From the NCBI GenBank assembly GCA_946800325.1, contig OX326961.1, positions 12,026,215 to 12,090,214 of the forward strand: DNA of 64,000 nucleotides. The letters are read 5' to 3'. The notes under the pieces are model-generated. The model had not been told where the DNA came from, ran no database searches, and saw nothing but the letters and a program-made list of their open reading frames with translations. The translations under genes and the position numbers were made by a program. This document shows positions 14,501 through 26,038 of this stretch, one piece after another. Positions within the stretch are counted from its first letter, which is position 1; each line of letters begins with the position of its first letter. This stretch comes from Luzula sylvatica (taxonomy: Eukaryota; Streptophyta; Magnoliopsida; Poales; Juncaceae).

Positions 14501-17500
14501 ATGAGCAAAATGCTCAATTGTCTTGTTGTCCTCAAAATACTTCATAACAGAAGACTATCACACAGAAATATCAATTTATTCAAAACAATTCTTAAAATTA
14601 TAAAAAAGAAGTCTAACACCTTCAAAAAAATTCAATTATCATATTTTCGTAAAAATGTTTAAATTGAAGTGTAACACGGGCATAACGCTTTATTTTCATG
14701 TTGTCCTCAAAATACTTCGTATTAGAAGACTAACACACACAAATTTTAATTTGTTCAAAATTTCTTCAAACTGCAAAAAATGAAGTCTCACACCTTCAAA
14801 AAAAGTAAAATATCATATTTTCCAAAAAATGTTAAAATTGTGGTGTAACACGAGAAAATAATTTATTTGCATGTTGTCCTCAAAATACTTCGTAGTAGAT
14901 GACAAACACACACAAATTTCTATTTTTTCAAAAATTTCTTAAAAATGTTAAAAGTGAAGTCTAACACCTTCAAATAAAGTAAATTGACATATTTTCTTAA
15001 AAATGTTAAAATTGAAGTGTAACACGAGCAAAATGATTTATTTTCATGTTGTCCTAAAAATACTTCGTAATAGAAGACTAACACACACAAATTTCTATTT
15101 TTTAATAAATTTTTTAAAAATGTTAAAAGTGAATACTAACACCTTAAAAAAACATTTATTATCATATTTTTCTTAAAATTTTAAAAATTGATGTGTAACA
15201 CGAGCAAAATGATTTATTTTCATGTTGTCCTCAAAATATTTCTCAATAGAAGACTAACACACATAAATTTCTATTTTTTTATAAATTTCATAAAAATGTT
15301 AAAAGTAAAGTCTAACATCTTAAAAAAAAGTCAATTATCATATTTTCTTGAAAATGTTTAAATTCAAGTGTAACATGAGCAAAATGCTTAATTGTTATGT
15401 TGTCCTCAAAATACTTCATAATAGAAGACTATCACACACAAATATCTATTTATTCAAAACAATTCTTAAAAATGTAAAAAAGAAGTCCAACACCTTCAAA
15501 AAAAATCCAATTATCATATTTTCTTAAAAATGTTTTAATTGAAGTGCAACACGGGCATAAAGCTTTATTTTCATGTTGTCCTCAAAATACTTCGTATTAG
15601 AAGACTAACACACACAAATTTCTATTTTTTCATAAATTTCTTAAAAATGTTAAAAGTGAAGACTAACACCTTACAAAAAAGTCGATTATCATATTTTTCT
15701 TAAAACTGTTAAAATATTAGTGTAACACGAGAAAAATAATTTATTTTCATATTGTCCTCAAAATACTTCGTAATAGAAGACTAAAACACACAAATTTCTA
15801 TTTTTTCATAAATTTCTTAAAAATGTTAAAAGTGAAGTCCCTTCAAAACAATCAATTATCATATTTTCTAAAAAATGATAAAATTTAAGTGTAACACGAG
15901 AAAAATGTTTAATTTTCATGTTGTCCTCAAAATACTCCGTAATGGAAGACTAACACACAAAAATTTATATTATTACAAAATTTCTTAAAATTGTTAAAAG
16001 TAAAGACCTTCAAAAAAAGGCAATTATCATATTTTCTTGAAAATATTAAAGTCGAAGTGTTATACGCGAGCAAAATGCTCAATTTTCATGTTGTCCCCAA
16101 AATACTTCGTAATAAAAGACTAACACACACAAATATCAATTTTTTCAAAAAAATTCTTATAAATGCAAAAAAAAAGTCGAACACCCTAAAAAAAAAAGTC
16201 AATTATCATATTTTCTTAGAAATGTTAAAATTGAAGTGTAACACGAGCAAAAAATCTTTACTTTCATAACGTCCTAAAAATACTACGTAATAGAAGACTA
16301 ACACATACAAATTTCGTTTTTTTTTTATTTCATAAAAATACAAAAATGAAGACTAACACCTTATCAAAAGTCAATTATCATATTTTCTTAAAAATGTTAA
16401 AATTATAGTGTAACACGAGAAAGACGATTTATTTTCATGTTGTCCTCAAAATACTTCGTAATAGAAGTCTAAATACACACAAATTTCTATTTTTTCAAAA
16501 TTTCTTAAATTTTTTAAAAGCGGTGTCGTTGAACTTCAAAAAAAGTCAATTATCATAATTTCTTAAAAATGTTAAAATTGAAGTGTAACATGAGCAAAAT
16601 GCTAAATTTTAAGGTTGTCCTCAAAATACTCCGTAATATAAAGAACACACACAAATTTCTTATTTTTCAAAAATTTATTAAAAATGTTAAAAGTGAAGTC
16701 TGACACCTTAAAAAAAAGTCAATTATCATTTTTTTCTTGAAAATGTTATAACTGAAGTGTAACTCGAGCAAAATGCTTAATTGTAATGTTGTCCTCAAAA
16801 TACTCCGAAACAGAAGACTACCACACACAAATATCTATTTATTCAAAAAAATTCTTAAAAATGCAAAAAAGAAGTCTAACACCTTCAAAAAAAGTCAATT
16901 ATCATATTTTCTTAAAAATGTTCAAATTGAAGTGTAACACGAGCAAAAAGCTTTATTTTCATGTTGTCCTCAAAATAATTCGTATTAGAAGACTAACACA
17001 CACAAATTTTAATTTGTTCGAAACTTTCTTCAAACTGCAAAAATGAAGTCTAACACCTTAAAAAAAAAATAAACATCATATTTTCCTAAAAATGTTAAAA
17101 TTGTGGTGTAACACGAGAAAATAATGTATTTGCATGTTGTCCACTAAATACTTCGTAATAGATGACTAACACACATAAATTTCTATTTTTTTTATAAATT
17201 TCTTAAAAATGTTAAAATTGAAGTCTAATACCTTAAAAAAAAAGTCAATTATCATATTTTGTTAAAAATGTTAAAATTGAAGTGTAAAACGAGAAAAATG
17301 CTTAATTTTCATGTTGTCCTCAAAATACTCCGTAATAGAAGACTATCACAAACAAATATCTATTTATTCAAAACAATTCTTAAAAATGAAAAAAAGAAGT
17401 CTAACACCTTCAAAAAAATTCAATTATCATATTTTCTTAAAAATGTTTAAATTGAAGTGTAACACGGGCTTAAAGCTTTATTTTCATGTTGTCCTCAAAA

Positions 17501-19058
17501 TACTTCGTATTAGAAGACTAACACACACAAATTATAATTTTTTCAAAACTTTCTTCAAACTGCAAAAATGAAGTCTAACACCTTCAAAAAAAGTGAAATA
17601 TCACATTTTCCTAAAAATACTAAAATTGTGGTGTAACGTGAGAAAATAATTTATTTGCATGTTGTCCTCAAAATACTTCGTAATAGATGACTAACACACA
17701 CAAATTTCTATTTTGTCAGAAATTTCATAAAAATGTTAAAAGTGAAGTCTAACACCTTCAAATAAAGTAAATTGTCATATTTTCTTAAAAATGTTAAAAT
17801 TGAAGTGTAACACGAGCAAAATAATTTATTTTCATGTTGTCCCCAAAATACTTCGTAATAGAAGACTAACACACACAAATTTCTACTTTTTCATAAATTT
17901 CTTAAAAATGTTAAAAGTGAAGTCTATACCTTCAAAAAAAGTCAATTATCATATTTTGTTAAAATTTTTAAAATTGAAGTGTAAAACGAGAATAATGATT
18001 AATTTTCATGTTGTCCTCAAAATACTCCGTAATAGAAGACTAACACACACAAATTTAGAATTTTTTAAAAATTTCTTAAAAATGTTAAACATGAAGTCCA
18101 ACACCTTAAAAAAAAGGCAATAACATAATTTCTTGAAAATGTTAAAATTGAAGTGTAACATGAGCAAAATGCTTAATTGTCATGTTGTCCTCAAAATACT
18201 TCGTAATAAAAGACTATCACAAACAAATATCTATTTATTCAAAACAATTCTTAAAAATGAAAAAAAGAAGTCTAACACCTTCAAAAAAATTCAATTATCA
18301 TATTTTCTTATAAATGTTTAAATTGAAGTGTAACACGGGCATAAAGCTTTATTTTCATGTTGTGCTCAAAATACTTCGTATTAGAAGACTAACACATAGA
18401 AATTATAATTTTTTCAAAACTTTCATCAAACTGCAAAAATGAAGTCTGACACCTTCAAAAAAAGTAAAATATCATATTTTCCTAAAAATGTTAAAATTGT
18501 GGTGTAACACGAGAAAATAATTTATTTGCACGTTGTTCTCAAAATACTTCGTAATAGATGACTAACACACACAAATTTCTATTTGGTCAAAAATTTCATA
18601 AAAATGTTAAAAGTGAAGTCTAAAACCTTCAAATAAAATAAATTATCATATTGTCTTAAAAATGTTTAAATTGAAGTGTAACACGAGCAAATTGATTTAT
18701 TTTCATGTTGTCCTCAAAATACTTCGTAATAGAAGACTAACACACACAAATTTCTTTTTTTCATAAATTACTTCAAAATGTTAAAAGTGAAGACTAACAC
18801 CTTATAAAAAAGTCGATTATCATATTTTTCTTAAAAATGTGAAAATGGATGTGTAGCACGAGCAAAATGCTTAATTTTCATGTTGTCCTCAAAATACTTC
18901 GTAATAGAAGACTAACACACACAAATATCTATTTTTTCAAAAAAATTCTTAAAAATGCAAAAAATAAGTCGAACACCTTCAAAAAAAGTCAATTATCATA
19001 TTTTCTTAAAAATGTTAAAATTGAAGTGTAACACGAGCAAAAAGCTTTACTTTCATAT
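2531..19058. repeat. 174-bp AT-rich satellite array (main block, ~95 monomers)
   Basis: The whole stretch is head-to-tail copies of a monomer close to 174 bp. Landmarks are 'gtgtaacacgag', 'catgttgtcctcaaaatac', 'gaagactaacacacacaaa' and 'aattatcatattttc'. Within each monomer the core GAAGNNTAACAC occurs three times, spaced about 59, 58 and 57 bases, so the monomer is itself a trimer of a 58-bp unit. Because 174 is 3 x 58, one reading frame continues across monomers and gives many 60-160 codon frames of similar sequence; these are artefacts. Rare variants recur in multi-kb blocks, which indicates higher-order repeats. The array is plausible pericentromeric, centromeric or knob satellite; its chromosomal place cannot be told from sequence. 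Confidence 0.95.
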
Positions 19059-19150
19059 TGATAAGAGCTATTTTAAGCATATTTTAAAGGGTTAAAAAGG
19101 AGAATTTAGCACAATATATCACTTAGTTAACATATAAATTGTTAATAATT

Positions 19151-19371
19151 GGCCAACTAGAATTAGCCTAGTTGGTCACACCTCTTGGCTAGGGAGCGAG
19201 AGGTGTGGGGTTCGATTCCCGGCGGGGACACTGGATTATAGATTAAATGTTAAATGAGTGAATAGAGTGTGTGGCCTACGGGCCGGCCTACGGGTTTGTA
19301 ATAAAAAAAAAAGGAGATTGTGTTTGGAAGGGGGACTTTGAGCCCTCTCCGAATTTACTCATCAAAAAAAA
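19151..19371 (+). mobile_element. tRNA-derived SINE with perfect 15-bp target duplication
   Basis: The 5' part is tRNA-like, with a perfect RNA polymerase III A box TAGCCTAGTTGG (19164-19175) and B box GGTTCGATTCC (19209-19219). A tRNA-unrelated body follows and ends in a short A run. The 15-bp repeat AAATTGTTAATAATT flanks it exactly (19136-19150 and 19372-19386). This is a textbook SINE insertion, nested in the solo LTR and therefore younger than it. The perfect target duplication argues for a fairly recent event. Confidence 0.92.
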
Positions 19372-20104
19372 AAATTGTTAATAATTTTAAATATCATTAG
19401 AAATTGCTTAACTATTTGAATTCGTGTCAATTTCAGGGCTAAAAGTAGGAATTTCGTGATTTCAAGATGACGGCTGCATTCCTCTCTCTTTTCTGATGAA
19501 TTTGATATAAAATATCATAAAATTAGGAGAAGGGATGAGAGAGAAAGTAGGACCCACTTGTGGGCCCCACATGAAGACGTAAATTTTCTACTTCGAATCA
19601 AGCAAAACTAAGACCAGATCTGGACTCCTCTCGTTCTCCTAATCAAAATGGTATATTCACATTAATTATTTGGGTGAAGAATGAGAGAGAAAGTAGAGAG
19701 AGAAAGTTGGTCCCACACCCGAGTGACCCGTTACACGAATGGCCACACAGAACAGTCCACACCAAACCCAAAGAACCCAGCAACAACCCATCAACCCATA
19801 ACTATTCACAAGATTTTCTGTGGCAGATATTCTGTACAGCCCAACAGAAGCCCAAAAACTTACTAAAAATGGATCATTACATGAGTAGCCACACAACAAG
19901 TGTAACAGAGGATCCAGCTCACCACTACCACTTCAATATTTACTGTGCATAACTGCCCTTTCCCTTATCTCCATTTTCTTTACAATGGACACCTCCATTT
20001 ATCAGCGCATATACTAATTTGAACTAGACAAAATCAAGATCGAGCTGAAACCAAAATTCAATGGACGGACCATAACTTTCGATTATGTGGACCAAATCCA
20101 GTGA

Positions 20105-20112
20105 TATAAATA
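20105..20112 (+). promoter_or_regulatory. Candidate TATA box of the solo LTR
   Basis: TATAAATA lies in a run 'gatataaatataaaac' near the middle of the LTR, on the same strand as the inferred element. Its place fits the U3/R boundary of a long LTR. No transcript evidence. Confidence 0.4.
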
Positions 20113-21686
20113 TAAAACTTGCACGAAATGAGATGGTGGAGATGATGGTGGGGCCAATTTTGCAAGAACTGGTCCAGGAAGCACGAAGTTTGGCTATAAA
20201 GTCTCGGGTCTGGTTCAGAATTAAAGAGGATTCGATCGGAGAGAGTTTCATTACATTCTAAAGCCACGAATACCTTCCTCAAGCCTAAATAACAATTCTT
20301 CCACACTTGGTTTGATTTGAGAGAGATAGAAACTCTATTTTCCTCCTCAACTTGCCATTTCAGAGAGAGAATCAGTGATCACAGTCAAAAGAGAGAATAT
20401 TTACGGGTTTTCTAGCTTAGTGTATGGTCTAGAGAGGTGAAAGAAGTTAGAGAATCGACTGAAACCCACTGGTTTATCTTCAAGCCAGTTCTGGTACAAA
20501 ATCAGGGGCAATTCAGTCATTTTCAGCCAATTGGTGTGACGCCTTGGCCAATTGAGCTACCTCAGACCTCCTCCTACCTTTCTTCAAGCTGGATCTGCCT
20601 ACTCAAGCCTTCCAAAAAGCCTCTGAGTTCATCAATTCCCTCTTTATTAGGTGATATTTTTCCTTATTTTCTCCGACAGTAGGCTAGGTTGTAATTTTCT
20701 GAAGAAAATATATGTATAAACTCTTTATTGATGATTTTAAACCTTTTTCCTATTTTTTCTGGATTTTATTTTAATTTATTACGAATTTTCCTTGTCATGA
20801 AACCCTAATTTCTGTTAATCACTGTCTAACTTTCTTAATTAATTATAATCTTACTCATAACTGTTTAATTTACACTTGATACTAATTCTTGTATATATTG
20901 ATCTGTTCTTGAAATCCCTTCTTACAGATTTGAATTTAGAATTTTGGTTGAATTGTTATTGATTTTTAAAGTTCACTCAAAATCTAAATTCCAGTTTTTG
21001 ACCTAATTTTATAGAATTTCCAATTTAAAGAACATTTTCCTTGAACAATTTTAATTGATTTATAGATTGATCTGGATCAATCCAGTTAACTGAGATTCAA
21101 TATCATAAAATTTATTTTCAATCCCTTTTCGAATCATCTTGATTGGTTAGATTTTTGAATTGTTATACAAATTTTAATATTGGTATTTATATTCTGGATT
21201 TAGGACTAAACTGTAAAACTGCGTGAATCTTTGCATCGGTACAAATTTGTGCATAAATTATAAAATACCTAGACATTTTTAGACCAAACTAAGTTCACCA
21301 ATGTCTAGTACTAGTCCCATACTTTAATTCGATACCAATATCATCTCATTTGGAGTTCTATATCCTCAGTTATTTGAATTACAAAACAGTTCAAAACTAA
21401 TATTGATTCGAAAACTTTACTGGATATTTTCACAAATATGGCAGGGACTGTTATGTAATTCCATAATAATTTTTTATCTACACCTCTAAATCGTACAAAA
21501 TTTGTACCAGACCTCATATAAATTATAATGAACATAATTGGAAAGTTTCATGAAATTTCATAAAGTTTTGAATTAAATATTAATTTAATAGTGCATATAT
21601 TCCTCGTGGATCGATACTCGTATTTATCACATACTATATTTAATTATAAAAACTTTTGTTGTGCGAAAACGACTGCCAACACATAT

Positions 21687-23643
21687 CGTCCTAAAAATAC
21701 TATATAATAGAATACTAACACATACAAATTTCTATTTTTTAAAAAATTTCATAAAAATACAAAAATGAAGACTAACACCTTATCAAAATTCAATTATCAT
21801 ATTTTCTTAAAAATGTTAAAATTGTAGTGTAACACGAGCAAAATGATTTATTTTCATGTTGTCCTCAAAATACTTCGTAATAGAAGTCTAAACACGCACA
21901 AATTTCTATTTGTTCATAAATTTCTGATAAATGTTAAAAGTGAAGTGTAACACGAGAAAAATGCTTAATTTTCATGTTTTCCTCAAAATACTCCGTACTA
22001 GAAGACTAACACACAAAAATTTATATTTTTACAAAATTTCTTAAAATTGTTAAAAGTAAAGTGTAACACCATAAAAAAGGCAATTATCATATTTTCTTGA
22101 AAATGTTAAAATGGAAGTGTAACACACGAGCAAAATGGTTAATTTTCACGTTGTCCTCAAAATATTTCGTAATAGAAGACTAACACACACAAATATCTAT
22201 TTTTTCAAAAAAATTCTTTAAAATGCAAAAAATAAGTCTAACACCTTACAAAAAAGTCAATTATCATATTTTCTTAAAAATGTCATAATTGAAGTGTAAC
22301 ACGGGCAAAAAACTTTATTTTGATGTTGTCATCAAAATAGTTTGTAATAGAAGACTAACACATAGAAATTACAATTTCTTCAAAAGTTTCATAAAAATAC
22401 AAAAATGAACACTAACACCTTTGTCAAAAGTCAATTTTTTTTCATGTTGTCATCAAAATATTTCGTAATAGAAGACTAACACACACAAATTTTTATTTTT
22501 TCCAAAATATCCTAAAAATGCAAAAATGAAGTCTAACACCTTCAAAAAAAGGCAAATATCATATTTTCTTCAAAATGTTACAATTGTAGTGTAACACGAG
22601 AAAAATAATTTATTTTCATGTTGTCTCCAAAATACTTCGTAATAAAAGACTAACACACACAAATTTGTATTTTTTCAAAAAATTCTTAAAAATGTTACAA
22701 AATTCTTAAAAATGTTAAAAGTGAAGTCTAACATCTTCAAAAAAATCAATTGTCATATTTTGTTAAAAATATTCAAATTGAAGCGTAACATAAGCAAAAT
22801 GCTTAATTTTCATGTTCTCCTCAGAATACTCCATAATAGAAGACTAACACACACAAATTTTTATTTTTTCAAAAAATTCTTAAAATTGCAAAAATGAAGT
22901 CTAACACCTTAAAAAAAGTCAAATATCATATTTTCTTAAAAATGTTAAAATTGAAGTGTAACACGAGCAAAATGTCTTATTTTCACGTTGTCTTCAAAAT
23001 ACATCATAATAGAAGACTAATATCTATTTTTTCAAAAATTTCTTAAAAATGCAAAAATAAAGTCTAACACCTTAAAAAAAAATCAATTATCATATTCCCT
23101 TAAAAATGTTAAAATTGAAGTGTAACACGAGCAATATGCTTAATATTCATGGTGTTCTCAAAATTCTTCGTAAGAGAAGACTAACACACACAAATTTCTA
23201 TTTTTACAAAAAAATTCGAAAAGTGCTAAAAATGAAGTCCAACATCTTAAAAAAAGTCAACTATAATATTTTATTAAACATATTAAAATTGAAGTGTAAC
23301 ACGAGCAAAATACTTAATTTTGAAGTTATCCTCAAAATACTTCGTAATAGAAGTCTAACACACACAAATTTCTATTTTTTAAGATATTTCTTTAGAATGC
23401 AGAAAATGAAGTCTAACACCTTTAAAAAAAAATCAAATATCATATTTTCTTAAAAATTTTATAATTGAAGTGTAACACGAGCAAAATACTTAATTTTCAT
23501 CTTGTCCTCAAAATACTTCATAATAGAAGACTAACACACACAAATTTCTATTGTTTCAAAAATTTCTTAAAAATGTTAAAAGTGAAGCACCTTCGAAAAA
23601 AGTCAATTATCATATTTTCTTAAAAAATGTTAAAATTGAAGTT
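21687..23643. repeat. 174-bp satellite array, right block (~11 monomers)
   Basis: The same 174-bp satellite resumes directly after the CATAT target duplication of the solo LTR and continues to about 23643. These monomers look more diverged from one another than those in the main block, with more small indels and missing segments. That is expected at the edge of an array where homogenisation is weaker. The array ends abruptly at a LINE. Confidence 0.92.
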
Positions 23644-24722
23644 TACTAAACGCCCTCGACCAATGTACTACATGCAAGCTTTGAAACTCCCAAAAGAAAA
23701 TAACGACGAGAGCATTTCTTTGGAAAGGGAATGACTCATGTGGTGGAGACTCATGTCTGTCTTGTAAATTGAGAGAAAGTGTGTTTGCCAAAAAAATAAT
23801 GGCGGCTTGGACTTGACGCACATCCCATCAATAAATAATGCTCTTTTGTCCAAATGGATTTGGAACACGGAGTGGAGGCAAAATGATATTTGGGCCAAAA
23901 CGGTGAGGACGATCTACGGTCGCGGCTCGTTACCTGAATTGGAAACTATTGGGAATGCTTACAAATCTTTCTTCATAAAAAACCTAATAAAGAGATTCGA
24001 TTTCTGTGATATCTCCAACATCTAGACAACAAAACGACATAAAATGAAAAAGGACCCCTCAAGGAACCATCTCGACCAATTCGGTTTACCGAGTCCTAAG
24101 GAATACGGGGATTGCGTGCTCTTGGAATAAAAAAATATGGAAAACAAAATGCCCACAAAACATTAAATTCTTTGCATGATTTTGATTTCTCAATAGAATT
24201 TTGACGGCGGATAATCTTGAAAAAAGGAGCTGGCCAAACAAGGATTCTTGCCCTAATTGTAACTCGGAACATGAAAAGATCTCTCATCTATCGGGTACTT
24301 TCAAATTCATAACGACCATATGATGATATGTCCCAACAAGCATCGGTTGGCTCAGTCCAAATGAAGACGCAGACCCCATCTCTCGTTTGACAACTCCGAG
24401 GCAGACAATATTATGGGATGCTATATACTTCTCAATTGCATGGAATGTTACGAAGGAGCGCAACCCTAGAATCTTTCAAGCAAAAACGACGACTCCAGCA
24501 ATCATCTACAACAGGGCTTTTGCACGGAAGCTCGAGCATGGATGTTCTCCAACCAACAGCGGACGCCTCCTCATACAAATATAATTTCTCTTTAAAACTC
24601 AAATGTAATTATTTAGAGCTCCCAAAACAATCTTTGTATTCGCTATTATATCGTTTCTTTTATCTTATTAATATATTCAAGAGCTCGGCGTATCGCCGAC
24701 CTCGTTCAAAAAAAAAAAAAAA
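23644..24722 (+). mobile_element. 5'-truncated LINE: RT C-terminal/zf-RVT remnant, poly(A) tail
   Basis: Translations show the end of a plant non-LTR reverse transcriptase. At 23807-24025 is 'INNALLSKWIWNTEW', typical of the segment after the RT core. Around 24130-24300, in pieces of different frames, is the zinc-binding region with 'ILTADNLEKRSWPN' and CPNC. At 24430-24480 is an aromatic segment ending 'KERNPRIFQ'. Stops and frameshifts break it, so it is dead. It ends with a small hairpin (GGCG/CGCC near 24685) and about 15 A residues. It sits exactly between the satellite array and the F-box duplicon. Confidence 0.85.
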
Positions 24723-24723
24723 A

Positions 24724-25154
24724 CACTTATCATGTTTATTTGGAAAATTCAGGATATAGATGGTGTTGTTTGTGTTGGTTCTAGTTTGAGTACTAAACGC
24801 CTACGGGCTTGTAAAAAAAAAAAGTTCTAGTACTATAAGTCAAAATTTATGTATGTCCAATTTCTGAAGCAATTAGTAGAACTAGTTACTAAATATATAA
24901 AAGAGTCGGTACATAAGTTTCTCCTATGATGACTTTGGGTATAATTCCATATTGCGGGTTGTGGATGCAACTGAGTTGATCTCGTGATAAGAATCCGTTA
25001 CAGATATGACTATATTTGAATAGTCACAGCAAACCAGAAAACTGAGAGAAAGAAACTCTTTTTCCAGTGAGACTGGCAACTTTTTTGTGGCCTCTTTCCT
25101 TCTTTGTTCAAACAAAGACAATGTATCAGATATAATTCACAAATTCTAGCAAAA
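24724..25154. other. Upstream flank of F-box gene D, homologous to the other copies
   Basis: This is the reverse complement, with divergence, of the flank upstream of copies A-C (for example 32800-33205). It marks the left limit of the duplicon shared by all four genes. It holds no coding sequence. At 24795-24823 a short A-tailed insert interrupts the homology. Confidence 0.65.
24795..24823 (+). mobile_element. Very short 5'-truncated SINE tail
   Basis: The segment 'cgcctacgggcttgt' followed by A11 matches the 3' part of the SINE at 19151-19371 ('ggcctacgggtttgtaat' plus A run). It is absent from the homologous position upstream of copies A-C. The flanking bases on both sides read like 'gttctagt...agtacta', consistent with a target duplication. 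Short, so only moderately sure. Confidence 0.45.
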
Positions 25155-25167
25155 TATTTATATATAG
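25155..25167 (+). promoter_or_regulatory. TATA box of F-box gene D
   Basis: TATTTATATATAG lies about 80 bases upstream of the conserved 5'-leader donor. The same motif is conserved upstream of A (32788-32800), B (44387-44399) and C (55979-55991), which supports it as the core promoter of this gene family. Confidence 0.55.
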
Positions 25168-25245
25168 AATATAGATCGAAACTAGGATACCCCCAAAACC
25201 CAATCTAAAAGCTGAATAGATCGAAATAGGAGGTAATTTCACTGT

Positions 25246-26028
25246 GTAAGTTCCTTCTTCTCGCCCACTTACTTTTGTGACTCTGTCTTTGACACGATGG
25301 CTTATGATTTTTCATTTTGATCTTTTTGGGTGTTTAGTATATATAATATTGATGTGTAATTTCTGAATTTCTAGATCGATTGTCAGATTTGTGTTGATTG
25401 GGAGTGATGTAAAAGTCTTCTAGCCTATTCTTTTTCAATCGTTATTTGTTTAATCAGCATGACTTGATAAATTTCTACCTGATTATTGTCTATTGGTATG
25501 ATATAATTTATGGCTTTTGTGTAAATTCTTTTCAGGGAGTCTTTTATTTTCTTCAAAATAGAATTATACCCTCAATATTGCATCTAAAATTATCGCATAA
25601 TTGCTCCCAAGATGTCTGAAGTTCATAATTTGTAAAGATATTTTCTCAGGATATGTGATTTTTAACTTTTAAGCCAAGATAAGTTTCGCATAACGGTTAC
25701 TGTGGACCGTTATAAAAGGATGCACAATTTGTAGTATATTCGTATAACCGTTATTAGTTGTCGATGGCACCAACATTAATTAACTCATTGCATTAATATC
25801 GTATTTATTAAATTGTGAGAAACTTCGTATTTACGAAATTTAGCCAGAACGCACAATATACTATATTGGGACGCACAAATACAATTCCATTCGATTACAT
25901 TAGTTTCCCGAAATATACCTTCATATAATAGAGAACTATTTCATTACCAAATAAATTCATGATTATCGAAATGCTTACGAGCAATGGAAAGTCATTATTT
26001 CTAACATTCATACTTTCCTCATTATTAG
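25246..26028 (+). other. Candidate 5'-UTR intron of gene D
   Basis: A consensus donor (CACTGT|GTAAGT) at 25246 and an acceptor (TTATTAG|GTTAAG) at 26028 lie just before the ATG at 26039. Both junctions are conserved in the other copies: A 32071-32709, B 43670-44308, C 55266-55908. The intervening DNA is AT/T-rich, as plant introns are. If it is real, transcription starts near 25190 and the leader is spliced. Inferred from splice consensus and conservation only. Confidence 0.5.
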
Positions 26029-26038
26029 GTTAAGATTA

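Larger units (their letters stand above)
19059..21681 (+). mobile_element. Solo LTR (2,623 bp), Ty3-gypsy-like, inserted in the satellite
   Basis: The element begins TGATAAGAGC and ends GACTGCCAACA, so it has TG...CA ends. It is flanked by the 5-bp direct repeat CATAT (19054-19058 and 21682-21686). Joining the flanks across the insert restores a normal satellite monomer, which shows it entered an existing array. There is no internal region, primer-binding site or pol, so this is a solo LTR left by LTR-LTR recombination. The end contains 'ctcgtggatcgatactcg', resembling LTR ends of Tat/Athila-type gypsy elements; that assignment is by recall. A nested SINE sits at 19151-19371. The small frames inside (19666-20682) show no retroviral or host motif. 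Confidence 0.85.

Noticed and set aside
3325..19031. Many 60-162 codon + strand frames with shared 'LKILRNRRLTHTNFYFF' sequence, as a protein family
   Set aside because: They are translations of the 174-bp satellite, whose length is a multiple of three. Starts and stops fall at random monomer variants and overlapping frames occur in two phases.
19151..19230. Functional tRNA gene
   Set aside because: A and B boxes are present, but the body continues into a tRNA-unrelated region with an A tail and target duplication, so it is a SINE head.
2531..23643. CRISPR array
   Set aside because: Repeats are head-to-tail without unique spacers, and the context is a plant nuclear genome.
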